This document shows, piece by piece, positions 45,698 through 55,720 of a stretch of DNA of 64,000 nucleotides. Within the stretch, counting starts at the first letter, position 1, and each line of letters starts with the position of its first letter. The stretch lies in NCBI GenBank assembly GCA_003971905.1, contig RSEE01000017.1, positions 186,001-250,000 on the forward strand. The letters are read 5' to 3'. Position numbers and translations under genes: made by a program. Source of the DNA: Moniliella sp. 'wahieum' (Eukaryota > Basidiomycota > Moniliellomycetes > Moniliellales > Moniliellaceae). Below the pieces are notes generated by a model. That model ran no database searches. It saw nothing but the letters and a program-made list of their open reading frames with translations, and was not told where the DNA came from.

Positions 45698-47763
45698 ATG
45701 CCCTCCTCCGGCACTGCTACCGCCAGCGGTGCACCCGACCGCAGCAAGATTCCTCGCCCCTACCAGTGCCCGCTGTGTCCCCGCGCGTTTTACCGTCTGG
45801 AGCACCAGGTGCGTCCTTCCCTACGCCGTGTTGGTTCCCTGTCCGGTACCCCATGCTGACCGTTCCCGGCTTCGCCCGCCGCCGCCATGCAGACACGCCA
45901 TATCCGCACTCACACGGGCGAGAAGCCCCATGCCTGCCAGCACATTGGCTGCGGCAAACGTTTCTCCCGCTCTGACGAGCTGACGCGCCACTCGCGCATC
46001 CATGTCAACCCCAAACGCATCCGCATCCCCCACCCCGCCCCACCCGTCCCCTTCGTCCCAGGCCGCGCCCCGCCCCCTCCATGTCTCCCGACTTGGCCGC
46101 GCGGGAACCTGGCACCCTCCCCTTTGTCCCTGCTATGCCTGTGCCGGTCCCGATGGCGATGCCCATCCCCATGCTCCCGCCTACTGCGCCACGAGCCGTG
46201 GGGGAAGACGGCTGCCCCATGTCGTGGGAAGAATACTACCCTGGGGCTCGGGCCATACCAGGGAGCAGCCATCCGCCTCGTCCGCAAGGCGGGCCGTTCC
46301 GGTTTGTAAAAGATGCCGATGTCAGCATGGAAACTGAGCCGGAACGCGAAACGCCCTACTCCCGCTCCTTTCCGCCGCTCGGAGGTGGGAACAATATGAA
46401 TGCGCTGGCCATGCTGGCTGCAGAGGAGCTCGAGGAGCTGAATCAGTCCGCTACTTCCCCCCGGGCCCAGCCACGTCGCACTTGGGCCCAACACGACCCG
46501 CATGCGAGCACGAAGGGTGTATGGAATCGTACCATGAACAGATTGCTTCGGCGGTGCGAAGCAATTTTCCTGTCCCTGTTCCTGCTCACGGCCGGCAGAG
46601 TCCTCACTATGCCCACCCTGTCTCACAGTCTGTGCCTGTGGATCGCTCCTACTCTGGTTCGGCCTATCGCACCATGCGCCCCGCGCCCGAGTCGGTGGTT
46701 AGTTCCATGGCACCATCGCCCCGGATGAGCGCACTGGACCGCCCGGGGTCTGGGGAGGACGTTGAGTCGGACGGGGAACTGCCGCCTCCGGTCAGCTACG
46801 CATCTGGGTCGTCGATGCCTGTGTCTCAGCGGGCTTCTGCCAGTTGCCGGCCCCGTACGTTTTTCACGCCGTCGGGCTCGCCCATGTTGGGTCCGCTGCG
46901 CAACATGAGTCTCCGCTCGGCTCGGACCATGCCCAATACCCTCACACTTCGCGTCCTGGGTCGCCAGTGCATCTGCACCGCTCGCACCCGTCTCATTCGG
47001 CCATGGTCTCGCCCCCGCTTGGGCCGCGGGCGGGGGCGGCCCAAGGCTTGGACATGGTAGCGTCCGACTCTGGGCTGGTCCACACGGGCGCCAGCCACCA
47101 TTCTGTCCACCGCCACCGTTCGCACCCGTACAGTCCTGGCTCCACCTCTGTCAGCTCAGATGCGGCACGGGCTCGGGCTGGGGTGGCACGGTCGTTGCAA
47201 TTGACTGCCTTGCCTGTGGAGAGGGACGAGGCCGAGGTGGGATCACGTCCTTTGGCCCGCTCGCGCTCGTTTGGTGCCCATCGACGTGAGGAGGACGGGG
47301 TGGAGGAGATGGAGATGGTGGGAGCAATGGGGATTACAACGGCGCCCAAACGGCGAAAACGAATTTCGGACTTGTTATCGGCCGCACCGGGGCCTCCACC
47401 TTTGGCGCCCCGCCCTTTCCCCGGCGCCCGCTCTGCCCCTGGCAGTCCACACAGCAGGACACGCGGCATCACGCCCGTCACCGCACGTGGCTCCGCCGAC
47501 TCGTCCCCCGCGTCGGAACCGCGAGAGTTGCCCGGGCTGACCTACCATCCTTCGGCCGCCTCGTCGGTTTCCCATTTGGCCAGTGCTACCGGACCCAGTT
47601 CACCTACCGACACGAGGGCCACCTCGCGCCTTCGTCTTTGCTTTCCTTGGGCAAGTACAAGTTGCCTCCCCTGAGCGCCATGACACCCATTGTGCCCAAG
47701 GAACACGCATCCTCCCCGGCCGCCACGGCGCTGCCGACGTTGCGGACGTTGTTGAGCGAGTAG
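45698..47763 (+). CDS. MIG1: C2H2 zinc-finger carbon catabolite repressor (Mig1/CreA-like)
   Basis: ATG 45698 gives a short leader and finger 1 ([17 protein letters not shown]). An intron at 45809-45892 interrupts it, and finger 1 resumes with [12 protein letters not shown]. Finger 2 is [20 protein letters not shown] plus HSRIH. The linker TGEKP and both recognition helices match Mig1/CreA, which bind GC-rich SYGGRG sites and repress genes in glucose. The rest is Pro/Ser-rich with a basic cluster ([12 protein letters not shown]) and a C-terminal leucine-rich end ([13 protein letters not shown] 47761-47763). Four -1 frame breaks occur, at about 46080, 46490, 46850 and 47630. Confidence 0.9.
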
Positions 47764-48286
47764 ATTTTTTTTGTTGCACTTATATTGTACCTTTTTTGCG
47801 GTGGCGAGCTTACGGTCCTGCCTCCTTGGGGTGCTTGCATCGGTGCCAGATGGCACGACGAAGCGAACCCAAGGAGGGCAGGGCCTGGACAATTTCTGTT
47901 GGCATTGATCAGTCCCGGTGTTGGTCCCCGGAGCTGACGCTTCTTCGTTCGTTCCAATGTACCATGACGCACGAAGGAAGGAAAGAGAGCAGCTTTGGTC
48001 AATGTAGGGGGGAGACGCTGGTGGGTTCGATAGATCTCTCCACCTCTGTTCAGTCAGGCCCCAGCCACGTCGCTGTCATGGGGGATGCGGTGCTGCGCGC
48101 TTGACGCACGGTCTGAGGAGAACACAGTGCTATGGTTTCCAGGCCTGTTGTTGACCAGGCGGAGGGGGGGCTACCACAGCTTCTTCTCTTTAGCACTCAG
48201 CATTCCATCCTTTTGTTGGGTGATCCACACACTCGGTCTCTCAGGGCTGCGCGGCCTGGAAAAAAATAAAGGACGCCCTGTCGGGT

Positions 48287-48367
48287 CGAACGACGCAGGG
48301 GTCGAACCTGCAACCTCCTGATTACAACCAGTCGTAGTCAGACGCGCTACCATTGCGCCAGCCGTCC
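48287..48367 (-). tRNA. tRNA-Arg (ACG), with a short intron
   Basis: The minus strand folds as a cloverleaf. Acceptor GGACGGC pairs with GTCGTTC, the D-arm is GCGCAATGGTAGCGC, the T-arm is GCAGG-TTCGACC-CCTGC, and the discriminator is G. The anticodon stem TCTGA/TCAGG leaves a loop CTACGA-(CTGGTTGTA)-A. Removing nine bases after position 37 gives CTACGAA, anticodon ACG. A run of seven T on the minus strand (48260-48266) follows as the Pol III terminator. The anticodon assignment depends on the intron placement. Confidence 0.8.
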
Positions 48368-48713
48368 TTGTATGCCCATCAAGTGGACACAGCTATGAGA
48401 GGTGGACTTTGCATTAAAACCAACGTTAGTTTGCCTGGTTTCCTCAGCTTTCTCTTTTTAGCTTCTGCGCATGCATGCCTACCCCAACGCCAATACCAAC
48501 CACGCTGTCGCTACAGGCACCGCAAACAATACTTTAGAAATCCAACCTGGGCATGAGCACAACACCGAGTAGAGAGGTAGGTTGAGAGGTGGAGAGGAGA
48601 GGAGAGGAGAGGAGAGGAGAAAAAAAAGCGCAGGGAGGGGCAGGGACGACCGGCAGGTCGGTGGGAATGCGGCGACGGGGCCCGGCCACTAACCCCAGAG
48701 GGCGCGATTGACC

Positions 48714-49188
48714 TCATGAGGTCTGTGTTGGGAAGGGGAACGGGTTGTACCTCCGGGCCTCTTCGATCAACGGTTCCAAGTTACGTTCCTGCACTGCCGT
48801 GCGCACACACGCCTGGTACGAAGCAAACAGTTGGTTGCAATCGTCAAACTTGGCTTTCAGTTGGGCGCGTTTGGCCGCGGCGGCGGGCGCGCTGGTGGGC
48901 AAGTGGGCGTAGCTAGCTTGTCGCTGGCGTGGGGCGGGTTCACTCACGGGCTCTGCACCTTCCTCGGTGCGAGACCAAGGTTTCAGCAGCAGCTTCGTTT
49001 CGCCTGCCCCCCAGCTCTGGCTCGTCTCTTGGTCCGTTTCCCGGTCCCGACCGGACCGCCTTGTCAATCCCAAGGTACTCTTCGAACCAGAGGTTGAAGC
49101 ACGTGTCGTACGAGTGCTTCAAAGGCGTGCACTTGGCCTCCATTGACGGCATCCGGCCCAGTCCCGTCACGCCTTCGGCATCTGCCAT
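48714..49188 (-). CDS. MDM35: Mdm35/TRIAP1-like twin CX9C protein
   Basis: The first helix pair element is KCTPLKHSYDTCFNLWFEEY (CX9C) and the second is FDDCNQLFASYQACVRTAV (CX9C), as in Mdm35/TRIAP1. Those partner PRELI/Ups lipid-transfer proteins in the mitochondrial intermembrane space and fold through Mia40. ATG 49188 (MADAEGVTGLGRM) is a likely start; an upstream in-frame ATG near 49228 is possible. The two CX9C motifs are separated by about 75 residues instead of the usual 15-20. The frame changes once in the linker, at a G run near 49010, so a lost base or an unrecognised intron is present. The end is RRYNPFPFPTQTS at 48714. Confidence 0.85.
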
Positions 49189-49867
49189 GGGCGGCGAGGG
49201 CACGCGGGGAGGTTCTTCCGACACCATCTGCGCACCTGGGGTCAGCACGCTGGCTTCAACCAGACCCACCGGACAGGGCGGGGAGCTCAGCAAGGAGCCA
49301 AAGAGAGGAGGCAACAGGTACCACACGTAGGGTCTCGAGAGAACCGGATGATGACATGCTCGTCGGCACCCGACACCTGGTCGCTTGGATGGGGGAGGGG
49401 GGGAGTACGGACCGAGAAGGAAGGCAGGCAGGAGTGCAGAGGAAAGAGATCGCTGGGAAGGAAGATGTGGCCCCCAGTGACTAGCGAGTGAGTGACTGGG
49501 GTGCGGCTGCTTTTCCCCCCCATTGGACTGTCGTATTCCGCCCGCTCCTTCCGCCCGGCCCACTTGCCTGCGTCCCGCCGACGGCTACAATATGCGAGGC
49601 TATCAATTGGGCTTCGTATTCATCAGAGCGCCTTCTGCCAGGGCGGTGGCCAGGCAGTGCGCTGCCGCCGCCGGCGTCAGTGGGTAACTGGTAGCTGGGC
49701 AGCGAGCGTCTGGTTCTGCCTCCACCGTGTTCCAAGGTTCAACAAGTTCGTATCACAAAGAGCGTGTCAACGCGACAGAAGAAAGAGGTAGAGCAAAACA
49801 GGGTTACGCTGCAGTTCCCATTAAGGAAGAGGATATGAAGTGAAAGTGGAACCGCAAGAGGTCTCTT
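49189..49867. other. intergenic between MDM35 and the lipase gene
   Basis: No domain-bearing ORF. The interval holds the MDM35 promoter and the lipase 3' UTR. Confidence 0.55.
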
Positions 49868-52043
49868 TTAATACTGGTACTCATACTGCGGTGTGTACGA
49901 GCCATGGTAGCCTTCGCCGTGGTACTCTCTGCGATAGCCAGCCTCGCGCCCCTTGCGCGTGGCCTCCTCCTCCTCCAAGCGGTAGTCATCAGCAAAAGTA
50001 CGGTCCACATACGGCTCGGGGAACTTTGGAGGCGGCGATTGGTAGTCCTCTTCATCCTCGGGAGCAATCTTAACCACCCCTCGTTCCGGTCGCTTGCCCG
50101 ACGTTGCTGCCTCGCGGAAGCATACGTCGGCCCCGCCTCCTCCTCCAAGTTGACGGGGTAGTCGTCATCATCAATCGTCGCCTCATCGAGTCCATGATAC
50201 CAGGGTAGACCACACGCCAAGCATCATGGCAAAGAGAAAGTCAAGGTGCTCGTAACCATCCAGCTCGACGCAGTGCAGCACATCCACGTTCCGCTCGTAC
50301 GTCAACAACCGATCCGCCAGTGGTTTGCCAATCACCAACATGTCTACACTCCCGTAGAACATACTGTGGGGCGGGAAGGAAGGAGGGAACCACGGCACCT
50401 CCGAACGCGGGTCAAAGATGCAGCCCCGATGCGCCCAGGCGGCCATGTACCAGTACAGCAATTCACTCGACGTTGCCACCGCTGCGGTCCGGAATACCTT
50501 GGGAATTTGCCGCTTGGGCGTGAGGCGCATGTTGAAGTTGAACATAAACGCAAACAGGGCGGCGGCAATGTGGCCAAACAGCCAGGTAGGGAGGACGCGG
50601 TGAAACAGCCCAATTGCGGGAATGTAGACCTTGACCCCAAAGGCAAGAGACCACCATTGCCGAGACCGGAAACGACGCATCAGACTGAATGGGAACCTCC
50701 GCAGCACGGGCCGGCGTAAACAGAGGGACCAAGCGCGACAAAGACACTGAGCCTCTCCCCAAGCTCTGGCACCAGTCCGGGAGAAAGAGCGGCGTACATC
50801 GATCCTGAGCCTTGAGAGTGGCCAATGTAGCCAGCCGCGGGAAGCCCGTTACCTCACAGATAAACTCGACCACGTCCTTGAGGTCCAACGCAAGTTCCTT
50901 GAGTCCAAATGCCCAGAAGCGGGGGTCGTCCCTTCCGAAATGAGTGTGGCCAGCGCCGTAATTAGAACGAATGTTGGTCAGCCACACGTCGTAGCCCTGG
51001 TCGACCAACCAAACAAGGCTTCGCTCCTCGCACACAACAAAATGCGACGAGTTACACAAGATGCCATGCTGGCAGACAACAGGGTACCCCGGCCCTCCCC
51101 GGCGACGTGGATCGCTAATCCGATGTGCCTTGAGGATCCATCCGCCCTCGGTTACAATCTCATACTCGTCGCAAACGTATCCCCAGAACTAGAAAAGTGT
51201 CAGATCGGAATCATTTCGCATGCTGGAAGAGACGTACCTCAGCGTAATACTGCACACGTGCACTGCCGCGTTCTCCCGTGATACGCGTTTCGTACTCTCG
51301 GTCAGCACGGGAGCGGGGCGGACGTTTGGCAAAGGGGTTCATCGCATGGGCTACTGAGACGAAGAGAACAGTGCTCAAGACACCAAAAGTGAGCAAGAAG
51401 GAAAAGAACTGACGCATAGCCAGTTGAACCTTTTCCGTAGGACCAAACTCGCCATAGCGCTGAACAACATGATCAAAGAAGGGCATCTCGAGTGGCTCTT
51501 CGTGCATAAAGTCTTGCCAGGTAGGGTCAAAGAACGGCTCCTGGTAGTCGCCCGGGTGCCCTACCTCCCCGGCGAGTGCATCCGCATCGGTGGGCATGTG
51601 CTCGACGGAGAAGGGGTGTCCACGGTCCGCCTGGCGCGACGAGGCGCGATGGACGAGCACCGGTCGAGGCTGTTGGAGCAGGCCGGTGGCCACCGCCTGT
51701 TGATGGGAAGGCTCGGCAAAATGAGTGCCGGCGGGGGCCTCGGGGAAGGGAACAGTATTGTCTTGCTGGGTGAAACCATCGTAGGCATCGTTCGGGTTGA
51801 CACCGGATGCATGCAGGACGCCGCGGCTGGCCGGCCGGCTGGCTGGGACGCTGCCGACGTCTTCGTACTGCGACTCGCGATCCGACTCTTCGACATCGTG
51901 GATGGTGCCGAGGTTCTGTGCGGCGGGGGTCAAGGAGACGGGGTGGACCGGATGGGCTGGAACGGGGGGGGGTCGTGGATGGCGGCACCGATGGGGGCGC
52001 TGTCGGTCAAGGAAGGGGTGCCGGTGTGCGTGGTGGAGCTCAT
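49868..52043 (-). CDS. membrane-anchored alpha/beta-hydrolase, sterol-esterase-like (TGL1/YEH family)
   Basis: The probable start at 52043 (MSSTTHTGTPSLTDSAP) leads through a disordered cytosolic part to a transmembrane segment (FFSFLLTFGVLSTVLFVSVA). The hydrolase follows: YEIVTEGGWILKAHRI, VVCQHGILCNSS (oxyanion region), DVWLTNIRSNYGAGHTHF and the nucleophile elbow YIGHSQGSGSMY. Candidates for the Asp and His are in YGSVDMLVIG and YEHLDFLFA. An intron at 51189-51237 joins YYAE to FWGYVCDEYE. This matches steryl ester hydrolases, which release sterols from esters in lipid droplets or the ER. After the catalytic His a charged, Tyr-rich tail runs to YEYQY (stop 49868). Several -1 breaks occur (about 51930, 50710, 50200, 50080). 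Confidence 0.86.
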
Positions 52044-53311
52044 GTCGTCGGTCTCGGTGGCGTGTCGAGGTCGCTGGCGGCGGTGGTGGCCAGCGGGGGG
52101 CGCAGGTCGGGGGGGGCGTAGGGGGGCGCCTGACCCTGGCCGCGCGAGCGGGAGGGGTAGGCCGGGATGGACATGGCGGCGGCGCGTGGATGGTGGGGGC
52201 GGGGCAGCCGAGGCAGCCGCTCTCAAGTACGATGGCCGCGGCGGGCTGCGTCCTGAGTGTGAGTGCTGAGCGCCCCCCGCCCACACTCGCCGGCTGCTGC
52301 GCGGGCCACGGGGGCAGTGCGCGCACAAGCCCCAATTGCGGGGAACAAAGCCAACCGCGCGTCGCTCACCGATGGGTGCTGGTGCACGCATGAGTCGCAT
52401 GCATGATGCGGGCAGGGCGATGCGTGAGCGCCCAAAGCGACGGCGAGGGCCGACTGGCGCCGTGGCCTGCTTTTTTTTTTGAAACGATCGGCGCCCCCAC
52501 TGCCCCGCCCGGAAGCACACGGGCGACGAAACGACGGCCTGCTTGAGGGTGGCCACTGGAGAATGACCTCATTGATATTGATATTGATATTGATCAGTCA
52601 CTAGTTGCGTTCGACGTTTAGCCAACGCTTCCGGTTACCCACCCTTCCCCCCCGCCCCGCCGCCAGGGCCTCGGTCATCGCAGGCGTCGATCTGCAGGCG
52701 AGCTGCCCCCTGCTCGCTTCGCCCCACCGTCCCACTGCCCCACTGTCCTGAGCCATATACTCCAGCCCACAACGGCACGCCGTGGCAGCCTACTTTTCCA
52801 GCCTACCAACTACTGCAGCCGCCTATATTATTGACAGAAGAGCTTAAGGCTAGTGGGACAAAGAAACGCTGCGTCCAAACTACAAGCACATATCGCCCGA
52901 GAGGAAAACAAGATTGCCACGCCATCTATCGGTACCTTGGGACGTCTAATCTCGGTGGCACAGGTAGGCTGCGCATTGAGGGACAGAGAATGGGGTATGG
53001 CATTGACAGGGGCAACAGCGATACCGGCGTCGTCGCCAGTAGCAGATCAAAGAGGGGCAGGGGGAAGAAATAGAATGGGAAGATTCTCCAGTATGAGAGA
53101 AAAGAGGAGGAGAAGAAAACAGGGAGAGAGAGAAGCAGAGCCAGGTTTGGGATATCTATTGACAACAGTTGGGCCGTGGCGCCTTGGCCTTCATTGGAGT
53201 CGTAGAGAGTAGGACAGAGTAACTTTTGGTCGTTCTTTTGGTCAAGGAGAGGCACCAGGATCCCTGCTAACGTTGTTCCATTTCCTTGGTCCCACCCGCC
53301 GCGCCAATCAT
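52044..53311. other. intergenic, no gene supported
   Basis: Contains a T-run at 52471-52480, a GATATT repeat (TTGATA x4) at about 52572-52593 and ATGCATGATGC-type words near 52396-52407. Short ORFs at 52830-53300 show no domain. Confidence 0.5.
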
Positions 53312-54924
53312 TCAATCATAGGCGACCGCGGTCACCTCGGACAAGAGCACAATACGGGAAGTGCGGCGGGTAGGTTTGGTATCGGCGCTGGATTCCGTCC
53401 CGACAGATACGTCTCCCTCCGTGTCGGCGGAGATGTGCGTGTGGGAATGAGAACGAGGGTGCCGGAGTGTTCCCAAGAGGTGCAGTGTCTTGCTCTCACT
53501 GGATGAGCGGCGATGAAAGGAGAGCCGCAACTTGCGCAGATTGCCCGACGTGTGCCGCTTCACAAGCATCCCGTCCGCCTCACTTTCTTGGGTAGGTTTG
53601 GCCTGTCCTGATAAGGCGTGATCAAAGGAAACATGGCTTGCCTCTCCCCCCTTGGTGGGACTGCCGGTCGTATCAACGCTGCTTGTTTCTGCATTAGTTG
53701 AAGGGTGTGCAGCACGGGCAGTTGCGTTGACCCCCTTAAACGCTGAGGGGGGAGGCGGATGTTTAGCCTGTTTAGAGTGTGGACGGGGGCTTGCTGCGGC
53801 TCATCCTTGCTTGGGAGCTGGTCTGATTCTCATTTGGACGATGAAGAGAAGAGGAACGAGCCGGCACCAATGGAGTTGTTACTGCTGCCTCCGTAGCACA
53901 CCAGGAGTTACCTGCTGCGTTTCTTGCACAGTCGGTTTCTCGGCAATGAGATGAGAAACGTCCTGAATAGGAGCAGCAGCCTCTTCCGCCGCCTTGACAG
54001 AAGTGGGATGCTCAGTTTGATTTGCATGTGCAGTAGCGTCTTCCACTGGTTGATCAGACACTTGCTTTTCAACGGCCAAATCCCGTTCCGTAGCCAACGC
54101 AGGCACCTCAGGTTCGGCTTCCGATGCGGGCGTCTTAGGTTCAGTTTCCGCCTCGGTCGTCTCATGTGCCGCTTCCCCACCCGGCGCCTCCTGTGCCCGA
54201 TCTAGGGTGTCCACCGCCGGGTTGGTTTCCACTGCACCCACCTGAGGGTCACTCGACTCGGAAGCTGGCTCAGGCGTCTCGTCGGGGTTCATGCTGGCAG
54301 GTTCCAGCTTCTGCACCGAGGGGATGCGTTCTACTCCTCCGCCTCACCCTCGAGAGCCGGGGTAGTTGGTGCGGTCGAGTCCCGTTCCTCTTCCTGGGCG
54401 TCATGCTGGCTGGACGCTTGGGCCAGATCAGGAGCGGCAATGGGCTCTAGACGGTCCACCTCATCCGGGATCTTGGGTGTGGGTCGGCGATAATACCCAT
54501 TGACTTGGAGCGGAACTGGGCTGAGGGTAGCCAGCGCGTCCGAGTTGAGCTGCTGCTCTTGCTCTTTCTCTTGTTCTTTCACTGCTGCCTTGCGGTGATC
54601 AATTGCGTGCAGGCACCAAAACAACCAAAACGCATTGCCCTAGAGCAGCGTAAGAGGTACCAAAATGAGCCAAGTGCTCCGTCGCCAAGGCCGGGAGGAA
54701 CTTGGCCAAGGGAAGGTCGCATACGACGGGCGATGAAGAAGCGCCGTCCATCACGATGACTGGCAGCAGGAGCACCTTGGCTCCTTGAGCTGAACCAAGA
54801 GCCCAAGCTTAAGCGCTACCAGCGCCCCGAGCGCGGCTGGGTTGGGTGTGGCAGACCGGAGAGCAACGGCGGCGGCCTCGGTAGCGGCCAGGGCCAGTGC
54901 ACCAAGCGCGGGCGCAGCAGACAT
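53312..54924 (-). CDS. unknown protein with hydrophobic N-terminus and acidic disordered tail
   Basis: ATG 54924 opens a hydrophobic, Ala/Leu-rich segment (ALGALALAATEAAAVALRSA, then ALGALVALKLGLLVQL). An intron probably follows, with an acceptor CTCTAG at about 54640. Then GNAFWLFWCLHAIDHRKAAV and a Gln/Glu coiled-coil stretch. The middle is very acidic (EAETEPKTPASEAEPEVPAL). The last part (LVKRHTSGNLRKLRLSFHRR) is basic and Ser-rich and ends at TGA 53312-53314. An intron starting GTAACT near 53900 is likely. No family was recognised. It could be an ER or plasma-membrane anchored scaffold, but nothing shows that directly. The parts are joined by composition and order, so the model is tentative. 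Confidence 0.55.
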
Positions 54925-55720
54925 GAGCGTGGGTAGGAAGGGAGAAGAGGTGGTGGTGGTAGTGGTAGCGGGGGTTGGCTTGGGGGGGAGGCAGCCAGCT
55001 TCCAACGCCCATGCGCGTCTGGGACGGGTGGCGCTGATAGGACAGCGGGATGGACCGTGTGGTGCTTCTGCGCCGGCACCGCGCTGCCGCCCGTGCACAC
55101 TGGCGCTGTGCCCGCCTCATGCATGTGGGACACAGGGGCTAGGGTGGCCGGCCGTGGCTGCCCCGTGCGCGGCGGCGCGGCGAAGGCGAAGACGATCGCG
55201 CAAATCGTATAATTTTGGGGGGGTTGCAGAAGCAAGCCAAACAGCGGAGAGAAGTTTTTCCCAAGCCAGTTTGTGCCCCTTCGATGCTATCCAGCTGCGT
55301 GTGTTCTGAGATGTACGATTTAACAGGCCATCTGTGCTCGTACACCCCTTCGCACGTCTTGCCCAGGCGCTCGCCCACCGCCAACATTCGATGGTAGAGA
55401 GTGGAAACAGATACAGACATACAAGTTGCTGTGGGTGTCTATCAATACAGATCTACCATGGTCACGCCTCAGGGGCACATCTGAAGCAGGCACAATCTGG
55501 GGTGGATTTCAGGCATCAAGGCACCGGCTTCAAGCTTCAGGGCCGCTGTCCCTACAGCGTGAAGCAGCAACTTGAACGCAGAGACTTCAAAGAGCCATCC
55601 GGGCAAAAAAGAGGGAGAGCAAAAAGAAGGAGGCAGCAGAACGAGAGTGGTGTGGGAACAGAAAGGGAGAGAAAAGGGTGAACGTTGAGCGCTGATGTTG
55701 ATGGGCCGGATCCGAGTGGT
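54925..55720. other. intergenic between the unknown gene and EDE1
   Basis: About 800 bp without a supported gene. It contains a GGTGGT run near 54950-54970 and a CGGCTTCAAGCTTCAGG word at about 55528. Confidence 0.55.
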
